This document shows positions 53,360-61,519 of a stretch of DNA of 64,000 nt, one piece after another (position 1 is the stretch's first letter; each line of letters opens with the position of its first letter). Below the pieces are notes generated by a model. That model was not told the DNA's origin and made no database searches. It saw nothing but the letters and a program-made list of their open reading frames with translations. This stretch comes from a virus, in the IMG/VR virus record IMGVR_UViG_3300048438_000153, positions 186,001 to 250,000 of that record. The stretch is one strand, 5' to 3'. The translations under genes and the position numbers were made by a program.

Positions 53360-53734
53360 TCAGCACTCCTCTACAAAGTAACCTTTGCTCTTGAGATAAG
53401 CCATTAAAGAGACAATCTTATAGGGGTCATTTGACGTGACTACGAGCTTGTTCTCTTTGAGCGAACACTCCCACTCCTCTTTCTCTTTAAGGGTTCTAAG
53501 AAACCTCTCAGAGAACTCTCCATACTGAGGGTGGACGGTCACAGAGTATTCTTTCTTAATAATTCTCTCTAACCACTTATCTGCTACTTTCTTGCTGATA
53601 ATGCTCACAGAAGAACTCGCCTTACTTCCTGACCCCCCCCTGTCTTTCTTAGGAGGGTGAGGTTTGAGTTGACTGTGCTTAGAGCTAGGTGGATCTCTTT
53701 CAAGTCCTCGATCTTTTCTAGTGCGCTGAGACAT
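53360..53734 (-). CDS. Small protein with disordered N-terminus, overlapping the sigma-like gene
   Basis: 124 residues. The first 45 are Ser/Pro/Lys-rich and disordered; an 8-base C run (about 53632-53639) lies here. The folded part starts SIISKKVADKWLERIIKKEY, with the KVADxxL wording seen at the ends of virion-like proteins. Its start lies 130 bases inside the upstream sigma-like gene in another frame, with AGG 8 bases upstream. Confidence 0.5.
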   Translation of the reverse strand: MSQRTRKDRGLERDPPSSKHSQLKPHPPKKDRGGSGSKASSSVSIISKKVADKWLERIIKKEYSVTVHPQYGEFSERFLRTLKEKEEWECSLKENKLVVTSNDPYKIVSLMAYLKSKGYFVEEC

Positions 53735-54174
53735 CTTAGAAACCTATACCTTACTTTCCCTTGAGACTCTCCGATTTCCCTAGCCGCATGGCTTTGACTA
53801 GAGTAGAGATAAAGAAGTATCATTACTCTTATATCCTTCTTATCAGAAAAGTACCGAGAAAGATTATCTTGTAAGTATGCTTCTGTGAAGACAGGTATCG
53901 TGAGCAATACTCTGAGTCTATCCATAGCCCGATTCACACGATAGTGTATGTTCGGCTGAGTGTACCCGAATATCTTACCGAGAGATGATTGAGGCACACC
54001 TTTCAAGACGTGAAGCTCGATCATATCAGCCTCCACAGGGCTAATCCGACCCATGTGGTCGAGGACACACTCAAGCCTCTCTAAAGTCTCCTCGCTTGAT
54101 TCTTCTGAGTACGTTGGGAAGTTCGACATTGAGTGCTCATTAGAGAAGATTCTCTCCATGATGTGGCTATCCAT
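53605..54174 (-). CDS. Sigma-region-4-like HTH transcription factor
   Basis: 189 residues with AGGAG before the ATG. Residues about 40-90 contain a helix-turn-helix of the sigma region 4/LuxR kind (GRISPVEADMIELHVLKGVP then SSLGKIFGYTQPNIHYRVNRAMDRL). A second weaker HTH (QSHAAREIGESQGKVRYRFLRCL) follows. It overlaps the NusG-like gene by 8 bases. A phage sigma or activator for later genes is likely. Confidence 0.65.
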   Translation of the reverse strand: MDSHIMERIFSNEHSMSNFPTYSEESSEETLERLECVLDHMGRISPVEADMIELHVLKGVPQSSLGKIFGYTQPNIHYRVNRAMDRLRVLLTIPVFTEAYLQDNLSRYFSDKKDIRVMILLYLYSSQSHAAREIGESQGKVRYRFLRCLSALEKIEDLKEIHLALSTVNSNLTLLRKTGGGQEVRRVLL

Positions 54175-54703
54175 TAGAATCTCCTACTGAGAAAGAATCC
54201 ACTGTGAGAATCACTTCCGCGCTCCTCAGAGTGATCAATATCGAGTACCGTCCACCCTCAAACTCGCTTTCTTTTTCCAAGATATCGAGGACAATCCCTA
54301 CGCACCCTTTAAAGTCACCCCCCGTGATTTCAACCTCATCCCCCAATCGGTAGTTCCCACCACGACTGTAAGCCTCAGAGATCATCTTTCTTAAGTCGGA
54401 CTCGCTTATCGTTCCTTGAGATATCATGTCGCTTCGGGTGTCGTATTGACTGATCATGCTGTCTATGTAAACAGACCTCGCTAAGTCATAATACTTAGCT
54501 GAGGGATAGCCAGACTTGACGAAGATATACCCTTCTATAAGAAAGGTCGCTTTTGAAGAACCTCCTCTTAAGATCGGTATGTAGATGTCTTCAAGGCTTA
54601 CCTCAGCTAAGTCTTTCAGCCGTTGCGCTAAAAGTCCTAGCTTAGCTTCTTCCTCCCCCTTCGGCGATGTTTGCATCACCACCCAAGTCGATCTCTTTCT
54701 CAT
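54167..54703 (-). CDS. NusG-like transcription elongation factor
   Basis: 178 residues. The N-terminal NGN domain reads WVVMQTSPKGEEEAKLGLLAQRL with IYIPILRG and the strand LIEGYIFVKS; the C-terminal KOW domain is GDEVEITGGDFKGCVGIVLDI. The gene overlaps dnaX by 62 bases but has GAGGGAG before its ATG. NusG family proteins bind RNA polymerase and raise processivity; a phage copy could redirect host polymerase, as RfaH does for selected operons. Confidence 0.82.
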   Translation of the reverse strand: MRKRSTWVVMQTSPKGEEEAKLGLLAQRLKDLAEVSLEDIYIPILRGGSSKATFLIEGYIFVKSGYPSAKYYDLARSVYIDSMISQYDTRSDMISQGTISESDLRKMISEAYSRGGNYRLGDEVEITGGDFKGCVGIVLDILEKESEFEGGRYSILITLRSAEVILTVDSFSVGDSNG

Positions 54704-55952
54704 CTACACTCCCTCTGTAAGAGTTTGATCTCTCTATTATTCTCTTTACCCATTTCGAGAATAACATCAATGAAACTTCCTCTTCTTTCTCGCTAGTTTC
54801 TTTATCCGAAGGTGCGTTTTTTGCGTTTTCGGGGGCTGTGTCCAAAGAAGCGACCGCAGACTCTTCCGTAGAAGGGGCGACCGCCTCTATCTTAACTCCC
54901 CTAAATCGAAGCCACTTCAAGAGTTCACACTTGAACAGCGCCTCTGTAGAACGGCGCGGTTTTGAAGAGATTGCTTCTGCTAAGAAAATGAGCTTGTCTC
55001 CATTCTTCTCCCAAGCCTGAGAAAGAACATCTTTGTTCCAATAAGGAGGAGGGTTGCCCACGCCCATACCCAAGCTGATCGCAAGCATCGTGGCTGATAA
55101 GAGCCTGTCGAAAGCCACCCCCACAGGAGTGCTCGAAAGAACCTCATCGGATATTCTTAGAGCTTCTTTTTCATCGCTCACCAAGAGCTTGCAGATGAGG
55201 TCATTCCTGTCTACATGAAGATAAGAGCGAACCGCCTCTAGTGACACACTCTTAGAGTTCGATGAAGCAACTCCCTCAACTCCCTTGAGCGCGTCTCGGA
55301 TGTGACCCTCAGTGAAGTCTGCGATGAGTATGAGAGCTTCTCTTTCGTATGAGAAACCCTCCTGATCACAGACCACAGCAAGCCTACTTGCGATCTCTTC
55401 AGAATCGACATGGTGGATGATAAAGGCGGGAGCGCATCGAGAAAGAACTGTGGCTCTCATCTTCTCGGGCTCTGTAGTACAGAAGATGCAAACGAGCCTC
55501 TTCTCTTCAGACCCTTTGCGATTGTCCTCCATAGGCTTTAAGAGAGCGTCGAGGGCGCTAGGGGAGAGCTGATGCGACTCGTCAAAGAGGTAGAGCTTAC
55601 GCCTACCTGAGAAAGCACTGTAGTCCAACTCTTCGAGGATTTTCTTAACGTCAGCTTTACCGCTGTTGGTGGCTGCGTCCACTTCGACAAAAGCGTCACT
55701 CCCTCCCTCAAGCATACCCTTGCAAGATGAACACTCGTCACAGGGGTTTCCCTCGCTTGGGTTCTCACATAAAAGAGCGCGAGCTAGGATTCTCCCTAGC
55801 GTCGTTTTCCCTGATCCGAACGGGCCTGCGAACAGGTAAGACTGCTTCCACCCCGCTCCTTCCGAGACGATTCCTCTTAAGGTCTTGACCGCACCTGATT
55901 GACCCAACACATCTTCATAGGTGCGAGGTCTATACTTTGTATCTAAGCTCAT
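54642..55952 (-). CDS. dnaX: DNA polymerase III gamma/tau-like clamp loader ATPase
   Basis: 436 residues. The start MSLDTKYRPRTYEDVLGQ is typical of DnaX. P-loop GPFGSGKTTLGR, a zinc site of four Cys (CENPSEGNPCDECSSC), Walker B LYLFDESHQLSP, CTTEP and the SRC arginine finger are present. The acidic C-terminus is shorter than tau, so it is gamma-like. With the delta and delta-prime-like proteins elsewhere it completes a bacterial-type clamp loader. Confidence 0.92.
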   Translation of the reverse strand: MSLDTKYRPRTYEDVLGQSGAVKTLRGIVSEGAGWKQSYLFAGPFGSGKTTLGRILARALLCENPSEGNPCDECSSCKGMLEGGSDAFVEVDAATNSGKADVKKILEELDYSAFSGRRKLYLFDESHQLSPSALDALLKPMEDNRKGSEEKRLVCIFCTTEPEKMRATVLSRCAPAFIIHHVDSEEIASRLAVVCDQEGFSYEREALILIADFTEGHIRDALKGVEGVASSNSKSVSLEAVRSYLHVDRNDLICKLLVSDEKEALRISDEVLSSTPVGVAFDRLLSATMLAISLGMGVGNPPPYWNKDVLSQAWEKNGDKLIFLAEAISSKPRRSTEALFKCELLKWLRFRGVKIEAVAPSTEESAVASLDTAPENAKNAPSDKETSEKEEEVSLMLFSKWVKRIIERSNSYRGSVDEKEIDLGGDANIAEGGGRS

Positions 55953-55998
55953 CTCTTCCTCTTAACAGCATAGGTTTAACACCCCTACTCATATAGGA

Positions 55999-56976
55999 TT
56001 AGGAGAGAGCTGACCACCTTATCGTCTCGTCAATCGGATTCCCGTAGGTCAACGTGAATCCCTGATTAGTCTGATTAGATATTGAAGGCATAACACCTTG
56101 TGATGAGGGCTGTACTGAGATCGTGTACTCCGCGCCCTCCAAAGGACATGGGAGAGAGATTTCTTTCTCCGCTTCATTGTCAAAGTCTGAAGATCCGCTC
56201 ACGACACTCTGCTTCAGCGTGCTTCCGACATCGCCAACACAAGTATTGGCGTTCCCACTCAAGTAGAGATTAGAGTTAGTCAGCGCCACATCAAGAACGC
56301 TCGACACAGAAACGAAACTCTGACTGATCATATCGACGAGAGTGATGTCGGGCGCGCGAGCGCCTACTACCTCTAAATGACTCGCCTCAGAAACAGAGAT
56401 AGAACCTTGCCCTGAGAAAGAACATCCTGACGCGAGTACGCTCACCTTAGACGAGCTTAAGAAAGAAGAATCGGGGTGATCAGTCGTGTCAAGAGAACAG
56501 CCGACAAGCTCGATGGATTGCGTTGTGTCTTGCGCGGTAACTTCAATGATCGAAGGGTTATTGTTACCGACGAGATCCCTGATCACAAGACTCAGATTAT
56601 AACCTTTCAACGAAGCATCTGAGAGGGTGATACAGGGCGCGTCCGTTGAGTCTATAACCACCTCTCCCCTTGAGAACATCACCACAGGCTTAGAGATAGA
56701 GAGTGACTCAGAGTAAGTGCCTTGATAAACGACAACCACGCCCCCACTTTGAGGGAGGAAGTCAATGGCTTCCTGTACGCTATTGAAGTCAGCTCCCTGA
56801 TTACTCTTAGAGACAGAAACCACGTCATCGACGGCTCTTTCCCCTACAAGAGCCTTAAGCGAAATGCTCCCGACACTTGTGTCGTAAAACACTAGGCTAG
56901 AGGTTGTGTCTCTTTGGATGTTGGGATGGCTCGCTAGACTACCGAACTGAATCTTATCTGCTTTTATAGGGTTCAT
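55999..56976 (-). CDS. Pectin-lyase-fold (beta-helix) tail protein
   Basis: 325 residues. Residues about 60-110 (ADFNSVQEAIDFLPQSGGVVVVYQGTYSESLSI) are the signature start of the right-handed beta-helix in tailspikes; the next 150 residues show regular short strands (IELVGCSL, VSVLASGCSF, LEVVGA). AAAGGAG precedes the ATG within a hairpin. It may be a tailspike, baseplate or fibre accessory protein; no catalytic residues could be assigned. Confidence 0.7.
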   Translation of the reverse strand: MNPIKADKIQFGSLASHPNIQRDTTSSLVFYDTSVGSISLKALVGERAVDDVVSVSKSNQGADFNSVQEAIDFLPQSGGVVVVYQGTYSESLSISKPVVMFSRGEVVIDSTDAPCITLSDASLKGYNLSLVIRDLVGNNNPSIIEVTAQDTTQSIELVGCSLDTTDHPDSSFLSSSKVSVLASGCSFSGQGSISVSEASHLEVVGARAPDITLVDMISQSFVSVSSVLDVALTNSNLYLSGNANTCVGDVGSTLKQSVVSGSSDFDNEAEKEISLPCPLEGAEYTISVQPSSQGVMPSISNQTNQGFTLTYGNPIDETIRWSALS

Positions 56977-56990
56977 AACCGTTCTCCTTT

Positions 56991-57008
56991 AGCTCTTCAG
57001 AAAGAGCT
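56991..57008 (-). promoter_or_regulatory. Leader hairpin before the beta-helix gene
   Basis: AGCTCTT and AAGAGCT form a perfect 7-bp stem with a 4-base loop, directly upstream of the AAAGGAG ribosome site on the minus strand; outer ACC/GGT and GTT/AAC bases may extend it. Confidence 0.5.
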
Positions 57009-57024
57009 GACTATAAACGAGGTA

Positions 57025-57507
57025 CTACTCTTCAAGTCTCTTTCTATGTCTCTTGACAGCGCGGTAACAGTTAGACCTGTCAGTAAAGCCCGCTATTTTG
57101 GCGATCTTTTCATAAGACCAGCCATTTTTCTTTCTTAACTTGTAAGCGAACTCCGCTCTCTTGTCTATGAAAGGGTTAGGTAGGCTCTTGTCCTCACAAT
57201 ATCTTCTGATTCGATAGTAAACCTTGTCTTTGTGAAGCCCTACAAGCTGAGAAATATCCCGAACGCTCATGCCGTTCATAAAAAGCGCATGAAGGTAGTC
57301 TCCGTTGTATTTTCTAGTAGGCAAAGGATAGGGTGCGCTCGTCTTTCTCGCGTACTTGACGACCTGATACCTCACTCTTTCTTTCTTAATGCCCAAAGCA
57401 TACGCGATCTCTCGGTATGTCATGCCCTGAGAATAGAGGCTGTAAGCCTCGAAAGAAAGGGTGTCTAGTCCTCCCAAATCTGACTCCACCAACAGGCACA
57501 ATCCCAC
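57025..57507 (-). CDS. Triple helix-turn-helix DNA-binding protein
   Basis: 160 residues with three related HTH units: LYSQGMTYREIAYALGIKKERVRYQV, then FMNGMSVRDISQLVGLHKDKVYYRI, then KNGWSYEKIAKIAGFTDRSNCYRAV. Each resembles resolvase/sigma-type HTHs. The start is a GTG 43 bases inside the endolysin end, without a strong site, so the exact start is uncertain. Probably a phage regulator or DNA-organising protein. Confidence 0.65.
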   Translation of the reverse strand: MGLCLLVESDLGGLDTLSFEAYSLYSQGMTYREIAYALGIKKERVRYQVVKYARKTSAPYPLPTRKYNGDYLHALFMNGMSVRDISQLVGLHKDKVYYRIRRYCEDKSLPNPFIDKRAEFAYKLRKKNGWSYEKIAKIAGFTDRSNCYRAVKRHRKRLEE

Positions 57508-58415
57508 TTGTTAGCGGTGATATGGTGATGTCCTACAACGCCTGTAAAAGAACTCGTCATGTAACTCTTATCCATGACTCCATGATAGAAATCTCCCTCG
57601 TAGGACTGACCGTCCACACCGCGAGGACACTGATAAGGGATGTCGAGCACGTCGCAGAGAGACTTAATCGCCTCACGAACTGCGAGCGCGACTCTTGGGT
57701 CAAGCGTCAAGACCTTCTTGTCTCCGCGCCCTGTTGTGTTCTCTTCCACTGAAAGATTGTAGCCTTTTTTAGTGTAGTGGTCTTTCCACTTCAGGCTAGG
57801 TTGCTGACAGATGTCGATCCCTACTGAATAAGAGTTTGACCAACCTCCATGCCACGACTTGTGGTTGAGGTCGAGATACTGATAAATCGTAGGATCTCCG
57901 CTAGGGCTAAGTCCGATACCCGCATGACTAGAAACCTTTCTGTCAGGGTTTGAGAATATCCTATGACAGTGTGTGGGGTCGAGCCCTCCCCAATGCACGA
58001 CGATGAACGTAGGCTTTCTGCCGTTTCTAGAAGAGAAGTGACCAAAGCGGTGGAGATCAAGACCACCACTCTGATCGAAGTTGATAGTATGAACGTCTCC
58101 ATCAATCTCTACGTTGATGCGCCTGTCGTTCAGTGTCCAAAAGGGTTGGGTATCGTCAACGTGATCGAATTTCTTAAGGAGAACTGACCATGTTCCGCGC
58201 CCCATCTTACCATCTACTTGACTACCTGAGCCGTAGGTGTCTTCTTGGAAAGACTCAACCGCTAAAGCGAACTCTACTGAGTCATAAGGCGCGTCGAGAT
58301 TCGGATATGCTTCTATAGCACCACAGGGGATAGAACCGCCCCAACCGACACTTGAAGATGCTTTCAGATTGTAAGTGCAAGCACTCTTTTTCGTCTGTGT
58401 GATCAAACTTGACAT
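57465..58415 (-). CDS. Endolysin: N-acetylmuramoyl-L-alanine amidase with peptidoglycan-binding domain
   Basis: 316 residues. An N-terminal peptidoglycan-binding segment (VEFALAVESFQEDTYGSGS then DGKMGRGTWSVL) precedes an Amidase_2 domain: FIVVHWGG with zinc ligand H141, SSHAGIGLSPSGDPTIYQY, WHGGWSNSYSVGID, and GHHHITANKWDC with a later His and the Cys/Asp ligand. It cuts the bond between MurNAc and the stem peptide for lysis. AAGAGG lies before the ATG. No signal peptide is visible, so export would need a holin. Confidence 0.9.
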   Translation of the reverse strand: MSSLITQTKKSACTYNLKASSSVGWGGSIPCGAIEAYPNLDAPYDSVEFALAVESFQEDTYGSGSQVDGKMGRGTWSVLLKKFDHVDDTQPFWTLNDRRINVEIDGDVHTINFDQSGGLDLHRFGHFSSRNGRKPTFIVVHWGGLDPTHCHRIFSNPDRKVSSHAGIGLSPSGDPTIYQYLDLNHKSWHGGWSNSYSVGIDICQQPSLKWKDHYTKKGYNLSVEENTTGRGDKKVLTLDPRVALAVREAIKSLCDVLDIPYQCPRGVDGQSYEGDFYHGVMDKSYMTSSFTGVVGHHHITANKWDCACWWSQIWED

Positions 58416-58464
58416 AAAATGACCTCTTTTCTTTCTTAAAGAAGGTTATTGAGAGAGGAAAGCA

Positions 58465-59832
58465 ATGAGCTTCCGTTTATTTATACCCGACATTGAAGAA
58501 ATATCAGCTCTCCTAGTCTGCTCCCACGCCTCTAGTGGGAAAACTGTCGCGATCTGTAGAAATGGGCAAGTTTTCACTAACTTATCAGCCAAGTCTACAG
58601 TCAATCAATGGACTCCTCGACACCATTTCGTACAAAAAGCATTCTTAGAGATCATTGGCGAGGGTGATGGAGGGAAGCTAGGTTGCTTTCTCGCTATTTC
58701 TCTCATCAGAAGTTTAGCCAAACACAAACATGGTGGGCATCCTGATCTTACGAGGGAAGTGCTCAGCCACCTCCCTGAAATAGAAGCTCAGATTATCTCA
58801 AGATCGAGGGGCGCAGGAAGAAATGATCTCGTCAGCCTAGCTCAAGACTTGCCCTTTGCTGAGAGACTCGCCGATGCGGTTTTTCTATCAGGAGCGGAGT
58901 CTCATATATCCCTTGAGAAATACGAAGGTATTGGGTGTGAAGTCGTTGAGTCCGAGAGTCTATACTCTGAAGTGCGCTCAATGGGCGTGTCAGAGCAAGT
59001 CTCTCTCAAGGGCGCTATGGTAGCTCTAATCCCTAAGAGGCTATCTTCTTTCCAAGATATAGCTGAGCCCTTAGAGCTCATGGGTTCTTTCCCAAATAGA
59101 CCTCTTCTGATTGTTGCCCCGATGATCAGGGGGGAAGCACTCGCCACTATTAAGAAGAACAGAGATGGTGGTGTCGTTGAAGTATACGGTGTTGAAGCCC
59201 CTCTAGTCTCATGGGGGCGCGGTTGGTTAGAGGATATCGCCTCTTTCACAGGAGGGACGCTCTACGACCCTATGGTATACTCTGAATACGGCTTAGAGAT
59301 GTACGGCTCAGCGAGAGAAGTAACTCTCAAGCCTAATGAGATCATCATAGAACCTTATGATGATCACGCTGAATGCACCGCGCAGAGAATCAGTCAGCTT
59401 CTACATGAGGCGAGTCAGTCACCTCACGCGCACACAAGGGACTTGTGGAGAAAGAGGGCGTCCATGCTCGGAGGAACTCTTATTCGCTTGAAAGTGGGAG
59501 GGGTGACTGAAGCAGAGGGGCGCGTGAATAGGAATAAGGCAGAAAAGGCGATCACCTCTATGGGTATGATGTTACAAGGAGGTTGCGTGGAGGGTGTTAT
59601 CCCAATTCTTTCAGAAATACAGGGGGTACACCCTATTGTTGACCGAGCTTTGTTAGCTCCGCTTAGAGTAGTCGCGCTCAACAACAACATCGCTAACCTA
59701 GAGAGTGCTAAATCTCTTTCTCCTCGATTAAGAGATCCATTCCCGACAGAAAGAGCTCTCTCGTTGGTTCGGAAAAGCTTTTCAGTAGCCACCACGCTTT
59801 GTTCAGTTGCTAAGATTATTAAGGGGAAGTAA
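58465..59832 (+). CDS. Divergent GroEL-like chaperonin
   Basis: 455 residues against about 548 in E. coli GroEL. Colinear matches: the equatorial phosphate loop at GEGDGGKLGCFLA (D68 aligns with GroEL D87, but the following TTT is GKL); the apical part LLIVAPMIRGEALATIKKNR with GVEAPLVSWGRGWLEDIASFTGGTLYD; and the equatorial helix KVGGVTEAEGRVNRNKAEKA, where GroEL D398 aligns with K361. It may therefore bind ATP poorly or hydrolyse it slowly. Large phages such as EL and OBP encode GroEL-like proteins that fold phage proteins without a separate GroES. The gene opens a plus-strand unit with GAGAGGAAAG before the ATG. Confidence 0.85.
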   Translation: MSFRLFIPDIEEISALLVCSHASSGKTVAICRNGQVFTNLSAKSTVNQWTPRHHFVQKAFLEIIGEGDGGKLGCFLAISLIRSLAKHKHGGHPDLTREVLSHLPEIEAQIISRSRGAGRNDLVSLAQDLPFAERLADAVFLSGAESHISLEKYEGIGCEVVESESLYSEVRSMGVSEQVSLKGAMVALIPKRLSSFQDIAEPLELMGSFPNRPLLIVAPMIRGEALATIKKNRDGGVVEVYGVEAPLVSWGRGWLEDIASFTGGTLYDPMVYSEYGLEMYGSAREVTLKPNEIIIEPYDDHAECTAQRISQLLHEASQSPHAHTRDLWRKRASMLGGTLIRLKVGGVTEAEGRVNRNKAEKAITSMGMMLQGGCVEGVIPILSEIQGVHPIVDRALLAPLRVVALNNNIANLESAKSLSPRLRDPFPTERALSLVRKSFSVATTLCSVAKIIKGK

Positions 59833-59940
59833 ATGATAGAAATAAAGATAGATAACGGCACAGAAAGACTCAAGGGTCTAGAGGATAACTCTGTGGGCGC
59901 AATCATCTGTGATCCTCTATGTATAAGGATTAAGAAATGA
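59833..59940 (+). pseudogene. Truncated copy of the DNA methyltransferase N-terminus
   Basis: 35 codons from an ATG that overlaps the GroEL-like stop region, reading MIEIKIDNGTERLKGLEDN, then AIICDPLCIRIKK and stop. The first 28 codons match the start of the gene at 60254 and the last few match its end (GIKK), so about 160 codons between were lost just after the catalytic DPP motif. A ribosome site is still present. Confidence 0.8.
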
Positions 59941-60257
59941 TCATCACATTACTTAGAAAACCCTTAGAGGGGACAGTAGCTGAAAACACCCTTAAACATG
60001 GATGTGGGGCGATTAATATAGATGCCACTAGAGTTTCTTTTGATGATAACGAAAGCATCAATTTCAAAGCCCGACAAAGACAGCAAACAGCTTCCTACAA
60101 AGAGAGCGGGTGGTCTGGTCATGTCGCGCAAGTTGGTTCTGACATACAGATGTATAAAGAAAAGGGCAGATGGCCTGCTAACTTCTTCTTAACTAGTAAT
60201 ATCAAATGTGAAGGGTCAAATTTTTTTAAGCAGTTCAAGAAAGATAATGACCAATGA
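59937..60257 (+). pseudogene. Middle fragment of a DNA methyltransferase
   Basis: 106 codons starting MIITLLRKPLEGTVAENTLKHGCGAINID, and later GRWPANFF, the part that normally lies between the DPPY half and the TVKP/FxGSGTTG half of phage N6/N4-type methyltransferases. It has AAGGATT before the ATG and overlaps the remnant upstream and the N-terminal half downstream. It lacks any catalytic motif, so alone it cannot act, but could complement the split halves. Confidence 0.65.
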
Positions 60258-60835
60258 TAGAAATAAAGATAGGTGATTGTGTAGATCGCCTCAAAGACCT
60301 AGAAGATAACTCAGTTGACGCAATCATCTGCGACCCTCCTTATGGACTTAAGTTTATGTCTAAAGGATGGGATGACATCGGTGACGGTAGTCAGCAGAGA
60401 GAATGGCATAGAGCTTGGCTAACTGAAGCCCACAGAGTTCTTAAGTCAAGTGGAGTCCTCAAGGCTTTCTCAGGCACAAGGACTTTCCATCATCTGATAG
60501 CGATGATGGAAGAAATAGGCTTCTCAGAGTTACGGGTAGAAGCATGGACTTACGGATCAGGCTTCCCAAAGTCACATAGCCTCTCGAAACAGTTTGAAAA
60601 GAGAGCGGGTGTAGAAGGTGATATAGTCGGTTACTCTAAGGGGGTTTCAGTGGAAGACTCTCAAGGCTACGGAGGGATCGGAAGAGGCGCTGTGGGTATT
60701 GTTCAGAAAGTAGTAGACTTACCTGTGAGAGCTCTCGTCACAGAAGAGGCAAAGACTTGGGAAGGTTGGGGGACTGCGCTCAAACCCTCATGGGAGCCTG
60801 TGTGTGTAGGGATTAAGAAAGAAAAACATGAGTAA
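60254..60835 (+). CDS. DNA methyltransferase, N-terminal half (DPPY)
   Basis: 193 residues. Motif IV is ICDPPYGLKFMSKGWDD; the helix HRVLKSSGVLKAFSGTRTFH and the target-recognition-like part WTYGSGFPKSHSLSKQ follow, and it stops at SWEPVCVGIKK, where full-length relatives continue with RKPLEGTV. It lacks motif I (AdoMet binding), which is in the gene at 61516. Probably beta-class amino-methyltransferase working as two chains. Confidence 0.85.
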   Translation: MIEIKIGDCVDRLKDLEDNSVDAIICDPPYGLKFMSKGWDDIGDGSQQREWHRAWLTEAHRVLKSSGVLKAFSGTRTFHHLIAMMEEIGFSELRVEAWTYGSGFPKSHSLSKQFEKRAGVEGDIVGYSKGVSVEDSQGYGGIGRGAVGIVQKVVDLPVRALVTEEAKTWEGWGTALKPSWEPVCVGIKKEKHE

Positions 60836-61046
60836 AGAGTACGAGAAAGTAGACCACCCTGACCACTATCAGAGTGAGCGCATCGAAGCCATCGACGTGA
60901 TAGAGGCTTTCCGCCTCAACTTTTCTTTAGGGTCTGCGGTCAAGTACATCTTGAGAGCGGGAAAGAAACCTTCAGAGAAAGCCACTGAAGACCTCAGTAA
61001 AGCCGTTTGGTATCTACAGAGAGAAATTGAGCGCAGAAAACAATGA
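60828..61046 (+). CDS. DUF3310 small protein
   Basis: 72 residues. It fits the DUF3310 pattern: DHYQSERIEAIDVIEAF then GSAVKYILRAGKKP and EDLSKAVWYLQREIERR. This family is common in phages and is sometimes annotated as a nucleotide kinase, though no kinase motif is visible. It overlaps both neighbours by a few bases. Confidence 0.85.
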   Translation: MSKEYEKVDHPDHYQSERIEAIDVIEAFRLNFSLGSAVKYILRAGKKPSEKATEDLSKAVWYLQREIERRKQ

Positions 61047-61519
61047 ACCCTAAGCATCTTAGAGTAAGAGTCGCTCAGTGCGATTTGATATCCTCAAACT
61101 CTCCATGCCCTCGTAGGAAAGTGGGTGCTCTTATCATTGACCCTCAGACTAATGTGGTAATCAGCGAGGGTTACAACGGCACTCCTAGAGGATCAGACAA
61201 AAGATACTGCGGTGGGGAGTATCTCTGTGAACGCGAAGAGATGGCTATCCCGAGCGGGACGAGAAACGATGTCGGATGTCACCACGCAGAAATGAACGCA
61301 ATACTTAATGCTTCAAGGGTAGGGCAATCTACACTTGGAAAATGGCTTATCGCCAACTGCGACCCATGCCTGATGTGCGCGAAAGCGATACATCATGCTG
61401 GTATTGAGAAACTATTCGCCCCCAACCTATCTTCGGGAGATCACATAGAGGGTCTTGAATATCTCAAGAATAATGGCATCTCACTCGAAGCACTGCCTAC
61501 CACAGAGGAAGACCCATGA
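61043..61519 (+). CDS. dCMP deaminase
   Basis: 158 residues. Zinc motif HHAEMNAIL with catalytic Glu, and the downstream CDPCLMC pair are complete; GYNGTPRGSD is the usual substrate loop. It makes dUMP for ThyX. An extra CGGEYLCEREE segment may bind a second metal as in T4-type enzymes. It overlaps both neighbours by 4 bases. Confidence 0.92.
   Translation: MNPKHLRVRVAQCDLISSNSPCPRRKVGALIIDPQTNVVISEGYNGTPRGSDKRYCGGEYLCEREEMAIPSGTRNDVGCHHAEMNAILNASRVGQSTLGKWLIANCDPCLMCAKAIHHAGIEKLFAPNLSSGDHIEGLEYLKNNGISLEALPTTEEDP

Noticed and set aside
53360-54174. Frameshift joining the sigma-like gene and the next small gene
   Set aside because: Both frames have their own start and ribosome site, and the C run lies after the sigma-like fold; a simple overlap is adequate.
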